Positions 6,996 through 11,807 of a stretch of DNA of 11,807 nucleotides are shown in pieces; the stretch's first letter is position 1; the number at the start of each line of letters is the position of its first letter. The position numbers and the translations under genes were made by a program. The stretch comes from Porticoccus sp. (lineage in GTDB: Bacteria > Pseudomonadota > Gammaproteobacteria > Pseudomonadales > Porticoccaceae): the NCBI GenBank assembly GCA_002685455.1, contig NYXF01000071.1:1-11807 (forward strand), in the 5' to 3' direction. A model generated the notes under the pieces. It was not told the origin of the DNA. It saw nothing but the letters and a program-made list of their open reading frames with translations, and did no database searches.

Positions 6996-9128
6996 TCAGG
7001 GACTCATTAAGTTTGATTCATGACCATAGCTAGACAATGATGAGAATACATGATTTATATAGTCTGAAAAAATATTACCAGCCTCATGCAGAATTGGATC
7101 ATTTTCGGTGGAAATTACATTTTTATCAGCTTTAATAGATTCTTTCTTGGCCTCTACAGCTGACTGCCATTCTTCGATAGTATCATATTCACTCTGGTAT
7201 TTAGCAGCACGTCTTTTATTCTCCAGAGCCAACATACTGCTATCATATTCTTCTAATTGAAGTCTTCGTTCTGCTTCGTTAAGTGAAACTTCTTTTAATG
7301 AGCCTCTTTTTTTTATTAAATTTAACTCTTCATTTAGATAGATTAGGTCAGGATCAACTAAAAGCCTTTTTTTGTGAGCTGCTCTCAACATTTTGAGAGG
7401 CGGTGCCTTCAATAATTCACTCCAGTAGATGCTATGCTTAGCTGGAGAAATTGTATCCCAGGGTAGAGAATTATTAAGTGCACTTTCGCCAATATCATCT
7501 ATATCATATATAGATGGTAATTCAATATCAGGAGTAACACCAAGAAGCTGGGTGCTCTCTCCAGAAACACGATAAAATTTAGACTCTGTTAGCTTTATTT
7601 GACCTTGTTCTAGGGGCATTTGTACCTGGACTGTTCCTTTACCATAACTTCTTGTCCCCACAATTATACCTCGACCATAATCCTGAATTGCTCCAGCAAA
7701 AATTTCTGAAGCTGAGGCACTCAAACGGTTAATTAAAACCAATATAGGTCCTTTATAATATATATTGGATCTTGATTGGTGGGCTTTAGATATATGATTA
7801 TTTGTATTTTTAACCTGTACGATAGGACCTTTTCCAATGAATAAATCAGTGAGCATTTTAGCTTCTTGAAGAAAGCCACCTCCATTATTTCTTAAGTCAA
7901 GAATAATTCCGTCCACATTTTTTTTAAAATGTAGATCGTTTATAAGTCGAACAACATCTTTTGTAGTACTTTTAAAATCTGGCTCATTATTATAAAGGGC
8001 CTCAACATCAAGATAAAATGCTGGTATTTCTATAACTCCAAATTTGTGAGAATTCTTCCCGCTTACTACATCAATAACGCCTGATTTTGCTGCTTGTTCC
8101 TCGAGTTTAACCTTATCTCTAATAAGCTCTATTATTTGCGTGTTCCCTGCCAAATCTGTCCTAGATGGAATTATTTCTAGTTTTACGAGGCTATCCTTTT
8201 CCCCTCTAATTAGCTCAACTACGTCATCAAGTTGCCACCCGACAACATCAACGAAGTCAGCATCGTTTTGAGCAACACTAATAATCTTGTCACCTGTTTT
8301 TAATATGCCCTGTTTTTCAGCAGGCCCACCCTTTATTATACTTACAATCGATGTATATTCGCCGTCCAACTCTAGAACAGCACCAATACCTGTTAGTGAC
8401 AAGGACATAGAAATACGGAAATTTTCCATTGATTTTGGTGACAAATAACTAGTATGTGGATCAAACATTCCCGTTAAAGCAGACATATAAATTTGAAATA
8501 CATCCTCACTATCATTTTGATTCAAGCGTTTTTTTTGATTTTTATATCTTTTTATTAATAACTCCCTAGCTGCTTTAGGCTCCTTGTCATTTAATATCAA
8601 TCTGAGATAGGCTTCTTTCATTTTTTTTCGCCAGTGAAGGTCAGAACTTTTTTTTGTCAACTGCCATTTTGCTTTCTCAATATCTAGAGTAATAATTTCA
8701 TTTTTTGTAAGGTCAAATTCGAAGTCACTTTCAAGCAAATTTATATTAACTTGCAGTTGATCTATTACTCTACTTTTGAAGCGATTAAATATTGAAAAGC
8801 CTACACTAAGATCTTTCTTTAGCAGCATATCATCAAGCATGTATTCCCACTTTTTAAATTCATCGATATCTTTTTGGATAAAATAGCTTTTTGTTGGATC
8901 TAATACTTCTAAATACTCTGAGAGGAATTTTTTTGAGAATTGATCGTTCACTTTCTGTTTTTTAAAATGATGAGTAGTGAGCTTTCTGAGTATTTCTGAA
9001 GAGGTCTCTGCTTGATTTGTACTGAAAGTTAGGTAGTCTGACGCACTAATTTTTTCCTGGTCAGCGTGGGCAACAATGCAAAGCATTAGAAATTGGGTTA
9101 AAAAAATCAGTCGCAGGTTTATTGTCAT
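6996..9128 (-). CDS. prc: Carboxy-terminal processing (tail-specific) protease, S41 family
   Basis: A 710-residue periplasmic serine protease, slightly longer than E. coli Prc (682), which trims or degrades proteins from their C-termini (in E. coli FtsI and, with NlpI, the hydrolase MepS). The N-terminus is a signal peptide: Arg6, a hydrophobic core, and a likely cut after AHA (residue 22). A helical N-domain carries the family motif [10 protein letters not shown] (222-231). A PDZ domain follows (about 240-325; [23 protein letters not shown]). The S41 core has [13 protein letters not shown] (406-418). The catalytic Ser472 ([11 protein letters not shown]) and Lys497 (SYGKGTVQ) are 25 residues apart as in E. 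coli, with Gln501 four further on. The C-terminal part (about 570-690) is charged and helical, as in gammaproteobacterial Prc. GGTGGA sits only 2 nt before the ATG, but a start at Met15 would destroy the signal peptide. Confidence 0.96.
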   Translation of the reverse strand: MTINLRLIFLTQFLMLCIVAHADQEKISASDYLTFSTNQAETSSEILRKLTTHHFKKQKVNDQFSKKFLSEYLEVLDPTKSYFIQKDIDEFKKWEYMLDDMLLKKDLSVGFSIFNRFKSRVIDQLQVNINLLESDFEFDLTKNEIITLDIEKAKWQLTKKSSDLHWRKKMKEAYLRLILNDKEPKAARELLIKRYKNQKKRLNQNDSEDVFQIYMSALTGMFDPHTSYLSPKSMENFRISMSLSLTGIGAVLELDGEYTSIVSIIKGGPAEKQGILKTGDKIISVAQNDADFVDVVGWQLDDVVELIRGEKDSLVKLEIIPSRTDLAGNTQIIELIRDKVKLEEQAAKSGVIDVVSGKNSHKFGVIEIPAFYLDVEALYNNEPDFKSTTKDVVRLINDLHFKKNVDGIILDLRNNGGGFLQEAKMLTDLFIGKGPIVQVKNTNNHISKAHQSRSNIYYKGPILVLINRLSASASEIFAGAIQDYGRGIIVGTRSYGKGTVQVQMPLEQGQIKLTESKFYRVSGESTQLLGVTPDIELPSIYDIDDIGESALNNSLPWDTISPAKHSIYWSELLKAPPLKMLRAAHKKRLLVDPDLIYLNEELNLIKKRGSLKEVSLNEAERRLQLEEYDSSMLALENKRRAAKYQSEYDTIEEWQSAVEAKKESIKADKNVISTENDPILHEAGNIFSDYINHVFSSLSSYGHESNLMSP

Positions 9129-9376
9129 TATCCACCGTATCTAAATTATCAACTTCTCTTATAAGTGTAACAATTTAACATCTTGAATGTCCCATAAAAT
9201 ACAAAATATAAAAATATTTTATTATGCCTAATTTAAGTTGGAAAAATAGAGAGTGGTGTGATCAAAATGAATTACCAATGAGAATGCTTTTTATTTCCAA
9301 TATGCTTATAATTTCCAATGATTAATATTTCTAACCAGATGAATTTCTTTTATCTACCTACAATGGATTAATACAC
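9129..9376. promoter_or_regulatory. 248-bp divergent region between prc and folM
   Basis: This A/T-rich gap must hold both promoters. For prc (minus strand), TTGTTA and GATAAT spaced by 17 nt are visible in the complement of about 9143-9171, though the resulting leader would be only about 10 nt. For folM, TATAAT at 9307-9312 stands out but has no good -35. Three similar boxes ATTWCCAAT occur at 9271-9279, 9293-9301 and 9311-9319; the last two are identical and flank that -10. A 33-codon ORF (9224-9325) lacks a ribosome site and is not called. Confidence 0.3.
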
Positions 9377-10165
9377 ATGAGCAAAAAAACACGTCCAGCA
9401 GCTCTTATAACCGGCGGTGCTATAAGATTAGGTTTAGCTTTTTCAAGATATTTAGCGAGCATAGGTTACAATATTGCGCTTCACTATAATGGCTCTGCTA
9501 AAGAGGCCAGTTCAGCAAAAAAAACAATTGAAAAACTTGGTGTTTCGTGTACCCTTTTTCAAGCTGATTTAACTTCAGTAGACCCTACCTCACTTATATC
9601 CGAGGTAGTCGACAAATACCCCAATACCTCAGTTTTGGTAAATAGCGCTTCTGTATATGATGCGGCAAGTATTGCAAATACCAATTTTGAGATACTTAAG
9701 AGGCAATTTACAGTAAATATCTTCGCACCCTTCATGTTGACTAAAGCTTTCGCTGAGTTTTGCTCTGAAAATGCTGATATAAAAGGGCAGGTGATAAATA
9801 TTTTAGATAATAAAATTGCCTTTCAGCAGTTTAGCTACGCTGCATATTTGTTATCAAAAAAATCACTTGCTGATTTCACACGCATCGCTGCTATTGAGTA
9901 CGCACCAAATATCCGAATAAATGCTATAGCACCGGGTGTAATTTTACCTGGGGATCAAAGAACGTCAGACTACTTGGCATGGAGAGTTGAGGGCATTCCT
10001 TTGAAAACGCAAGGGGAGGTAGAGCACTTAATTAAAGCTATGCAATACATAATAAATAATGATTTTATTACGGGGCAAATATTGGTCGTCGATGGAGGGG
10101 AGGGGATTAATCATCAGGGACAAAATGCTGAACAATTTGATGGTGAGAGTGACCAATGCACATAA
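9377..10165 (+). CDS. folM: FolM-type short-chain dehydrogenase (dihydromonapterin/dihydropteridine reductase)
   Basis: A 262-residue NADPH-dependent SDR. The cofactor motif is TGGAIRLG (12-19), where the Arg corresponds to the pterin-binding Arg of PTR1-type TGAAKRLG. NSAS is at 89-92 and the catalytic YLLSK is at 157-161. The usual SDR serine, 13 residues before the Tyr, is Asp144. The same Asp-x12-Tyr-x3-Lys arrangement is found in PTR1 and E. coli FolM, which separates pterin reductases from ordinary SDRs. FolM reduces dihydromonapterin to the tetrahydro form and has weak dihydrofolate reductase activity. VVDGG (237-241) near the end is the normal SDR terminal motif, and the following 20-residue polar tail is unusual. 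The gene overlaps folK by 10 nt, which independently supports a pterin role. Whether monapterin or dihydrofolate is the main substrate cannot be told from sequence. Confidence 0.86.
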   Translation: MSKKTRPAALITGGAIRLGLAFSRYLASIGYNIALHYNGSAKEASSAKKTIEKLGVSCTLFQADLTSVDPTSLISEVVDKYPNTSVLVNSASVYDAASIANTNFEILKRQFTVNIFAPFMLTKAFAEFCSENADIKGQVINILDNKIAFQQFSYAAYLLSKKSLADFTRIAAIEYAPNIRINAIAPGVILPGDQRTSDYLAWRVEGIPLKTQGEVEHLIKAMQYIINNDFITGQILVVDGGEGINHQGQNAEQFDGESDQCT

Positions 10166-10590
10166 ATAATGAAGAAAAAAATCATGTGATTATCTCTGTG
10201 GGTTCAAATATCGACCCTTTGCCTAACATTAAAAAATCACAAGAAATTTTGTCTCTAGAGACGACTTTTATTTTAGCTGCAGATTCAATCGAGACGACAC
10301 CAGTAGGATATTTGAATCAAGCAAATTTTTTTAATACAGCCTTCTTTGTCTCTACCAATCTACCATATGAAGACTTTAACTTATCTCTTAAGACTATAGA
10401 AAACACCATGGGTCGAAAGAGAGGGCCGATTAAAGCGGGCCCAAGAATAATCGATCTAGATATTATTATATGGAACGAATATATTATAACCGAGGACTAT
10501 TATAATTTTGAGTATGTATCCATCCCTGTAAATCAAATCATAAATGATATGAGCCTAGTTATAAATCGTATAAGAAAAAATAGTAAATAA
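10156..10590 (+). CDS. folK: HPPK (6-hydroxymethyl-7,8-dihydropterin pyrophosphokinase), short variant
   Basis: HPPK transfers pyrophosphate from ATP to 6-hydroxymethyl-7,8-dihydropterin in folate synthesis. The 144-residue product has the N-terminal VIISVGSNID (11-20), ETTPVG (46-51), FNTAFFV (59-65; Asn60 is the pterin-contact Asn), the loop-3 arginines in GRKRG (86-90), and KAGPRIIDLDII (93-104), which fits the HPPK PROSITE signature; Asp100 and Asp102 are the Mg ligands. The usual Trp before GPR is absent. After the Asp pair only 42 residues follow, against about 62 in E. coli. The segment carrying the PH(Y)...R motif (E. coli His115, Arg121) is not recognisable; VSIPVNQIINDMSLVI stands in its place. 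I found no frameshifted continuation downstream. It could be a divergent working HPPK or a paralogue with altered activity. GTGAGAG upstream and the 10-nt overlap with folM suggest coupling. Confidence 0.85.
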   Translation: MHINNEEKNHVIISVGSNIDPLPNIKKSQEILSLETTFILAADSIETTPVGYLNQANFFNTAFFVSTNLPYEDFNLSLKTIENTMGRKRGPIKAGPRIIDLDIIIWNEYIITEDYYNFEYVSIPVNQIINDMSLVINRIRKNSK

Positions 10591-10684
10591 ATATTTTTAA
10601 TTACTTAAATCTATTTTCAATATATTAAATTTACTCAAATTTTGTTAAGACCTTACGTTTTCTTTGATTTATCTTCCTAAATAA

Positions 10685-10712
10685 GTGAAATTTTATCTTA
10701 CTCGCTTATAAT
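10685..10712 (+). promoter_or_regulatory. Predicted sigma70-type promoter of mdh
   Basis: A perfect TATAAT (10707-10712) is preceded, 16 nt upstream, by GTGAAA (10685-10690), four of six to the -35 consensus. A G/C-containing discriminator (GCGGCAC) follows. Transcription would start near 10719 and leave a leader of about 32 nt with a good ribosome site. The rest of the 160-bp folK-mdh gap is A/T-rich, with no clear terminator for folMK. Confidence 0.5.
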
Positions 10713-10739
10713 GCGGCACATACTAAATTAACTTTTAAT

Positions 10740-10743
10740 GGAG
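10740..10743 (+). promoter_or_regulatory. Shine-Dalgarno GGAG fixing the GTG start of mdh
   Basis: GGAG lies 7 nt before the GTG at 10751. The ATGs nearby (10738 and 10745) are out of frame, the second running straight into TGA, so this site decides in favour of the GTG start. Confidence 0.7.
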
Positions 10744-10750
10744 ATATGTC

Positions 10751-11731
10751 GTGAAGGAACCTGTTCGTATTGCTGTAACTGGAGCAGCTGGTCAAATTAG
10801 CTACTCCTTACTTTTTCGAATTGCTTCTGGTCAAATGTTGGGTACAGATCAACCTGTAATTCTTCAAATGTTAGAAATAACCCCAGCACTAGAAGCTCTT
10901 AGGGGTGTCGCTATGGAGTTAGATGATTGTGCTTTCCCACAACTTTCGGGTATGGTCTGCACTGATGATCCTAATATCGCTTTCAAAGACGCTGATTATG
11001 CACTTTTGGTGGGTGCGCGACCAAGAGGCCCCGGAATGGAAAGAAAAGACTTACTTGAAGCAAATGCTGCAATTTTTTCTGTGCAAGGTAAAGCTATAAA
11101 TCAAAATGCATCTAGTGACATTAAAGTATTAGTAGTAGGAAACCCGGCAAATACAAATGCACTTATTGCACAAAGAAACGCGCCTAATATAAACCCACGT
11201 CAATTTACTGCAATGATGCGTCTAGATCATAATCGAGCTAAGATACAAATTGCTCAAAAAACAGATAAAAAGATCAATGATATTTGTCGAATGTCAGTTT
11301 GGGGTAACCATTCAGCTACACAGTATCCTGATATATATCACTGTAGTATATCTAAAGAAACTGCAACGTCTTTGATAAAACAGGAATGGTATGAAGAAAA
11401 TTTTATCCCGACTGTTCAACAAAGAGGTGCAGCTATAATTAAAGCTCGAGGTGCTTCATCTGCAGCATCAGCTGCAAATGCCGCAATTGATCATATGCGT
11501 GACTGGGCGCTTGGCACTACTACTGATGATTGGGTAAGTATGGGGGTATATAGTGATGGCAGTTATGGTATTACCGAAGGATTAATTTACTCATTTCCCT
11601 GTGTCTGCAAGGACGGAGACTGGAAGATTGTAAGTAATCTTGAGATTAATGAGTTTTCAAGAAAAAAAATGACTACGACAGAAAAAGAATTAATTGAGGA
11701 AAGAGATGCCGTAAAACATTTACTTCCATAA
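10751..11731 (+). CDS. mdh: Malate dehydrogenase (NAD-dependent)
   Basis: A 326-residue cytoplasmic TCA-cycle enzyme that interconverts malate and oxaloacetate with NAD. It is of the 326-330-residue type found in Pseudomonas, Burkholderia and Acinetobacter relatives, which resembles cytosolic eukaryotic MDH rather than the 312-residue E. coli enzyme. The Rossmann motif is TGAAGQI (10-16), with Glu42 (LEI) ending the second strand as the NAD-selecting acid. The mobile substrate loop [13 protein letters not shown] (88-100) contains Arg92 and Arg98. VVGNPANTN (128-136), LDHNRA (158-163, with Asp159 and Arg162) and the catalytic His187 in [11 protein letters not shown] are all present. The GTG start puts [16 protein letters not shown] exactly where the family begins and has GGAG 7 nt upstream. 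It appears to be transcribed alone from its own promoter. Nothing is missing or unusual apart from the start codon. Confidence 0.97.
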   Translation: MKEPVRIAVTGAAGQISYSLLFRIASGQMLGTDQPVILQMLEITPALEALRGVAMELDDCAFPQLSGMVCTDDPNIAFKDADYALLVGARPRGPGMERKDLLEANAAIFSVQGKAINQNASSDIKVLVVGNPANTNALIAQRNAPNINPRQFTAMMRLDHNRAKIQIAQKTDKKINDICRMSVWGNHSATQYPDIYHCSISKETATSLIKQEWYEENFIPTVQQRGAAIIKARGASSAASAANAAIDHMRDWALGTTTDDWVSMGVYSDGSYGITEGLIYSFPCVCKDGDWKIVSNLEINEFSRKKMTTTEKELIEERDAVKHLLP

Positions 11732-11769
11732 TTATTCTAAAGTTATTTTTTTATAAAACTAGCTTTATG

Positions 11770-11792
11770 GTTATAAGAAAACTTTTTATAAC
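11770..11792 (+). terminator. Weak candidate terminator after mdh
   Basis: GTTATAAGAA (11770-11779) can pair with TTTTTATAAC (11783-11792), with one G-U pair and a 3-nt loop. An A/T tract ending in TTTTTTA follows up to the window edge. The stem is very A/T-rich and therefore weak. It is the only hairpin-plus-T structure seen near the end of mdh. Confidence 0.3.
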
Positions 11793-11807
11793 TATAATAA
11801 TTTTTTA

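Noticed and set aside
7496..7516. A 9-bp-arm dyad (CATCTATAT, CAT, ATATAGATG) resembling the core of the ETF palindrome.
   Set aside because: It lies inside the conserved reading frame of prc, encoding SIYDIDDI, away from any promoter. The likeness to TATCTATATCA is short and A/T-driven, so I treat it as chance.
9224..9325. A 33-codon ORF (begins MPNLSWKNREW) in the prc-folM gap.
   Set aside because: It has no ribosome binding site. Its second half is made by the local ATTTCCAAT repeats (giving ISNML and ISND), and it overlaps the likely promoter region. A short open frame is expected by chance.
10591..10684. Search for a frameshifted FolK C-terminus downstream of the folK stop.
   Set aside because: None of the three forward frames shows a PH...R..PL-like segment, and stops are frequent, so the short FolK is not explained by a simple downstream frameshift.

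Overview
The window is an A+T-rich stretch of ordinary chromosomal core genes. The gene set points to an aerobic, ubiquinone-using gammaproteobacterium: aroC followed by a PPP-family MFS transporter (an order I recall from Pseudomonas), EtfBA with ETF-ubiquinone oxidoreductase, a Prc protease with its typical C-terminal part, ExoIII, FolM, and the 326-residue pseudomonad/Burkholderia type of malate dehydrogenase. Tight spacing, overlapping genes, low G+C and frequent poly-A/poly-T runs recall streamlined marine lineages (SAR86/OM182-like), but that placement is inference and no marker in the window fixes the taxon. No phage, insertion sequence, CRISPR, tRNA or rRNA was seen.

Layout. 1-360 is the C-terminal third of chorismate synthase (aroC, cut by the window edge). 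It is followed 18 nt later by an MFS transporter that starts with TTG (379-1548), then an unrecognised 91-residue membrane-anchored or exported protein (1601-1876). A TetR-family regulator (1956-2606) faces the end of ETF-ubiquinone oxidoreductase (2654-4291, minus strand). ETF-QO is divergent from etfB-etfA (4503-6193). The end of etfA overlaps the end of xthA by 12 bp. xthA (6182-6994) lies 1 nt downstream of prc (6996-9128), both on the minus strand. folM-folK (9377-10590, overlapping by 10 bp) and mdh (10751-11731, GTG start) run rightward to the edge.

How the genes work together. EtfA/EtfB take electrons from acyl-CoA dehydrogenases and similar flavoenzymes and pass them to the membrane-bound iron-sulfur flavoprotein ETF-QO, which reduces ubiquinone. 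Their 211-bp divergent promoter region holds a perfect 22-bp-arm palindrome overlapping the predicted ETF-QO -35 box, the best regulatory candidate in the window. The nearby TetR gene is a plausible but unproven regulator. FolM and FolK form a small pterin/folate operon in which FolK is unusually short. Mdh belongs to the TCA cycle, Prc to periplasmic protein processing, XthA to base-excision repair and AroC to aromatic amino-acid synthesis.

I found no convincing undescribed multi-gene system. The points worth a second look are the ETF palindrome, a perfect 12-bp-arm hairpin sequence inside the small 91-residue gene, that gene itself, and the short FolK variant paired with FolM.
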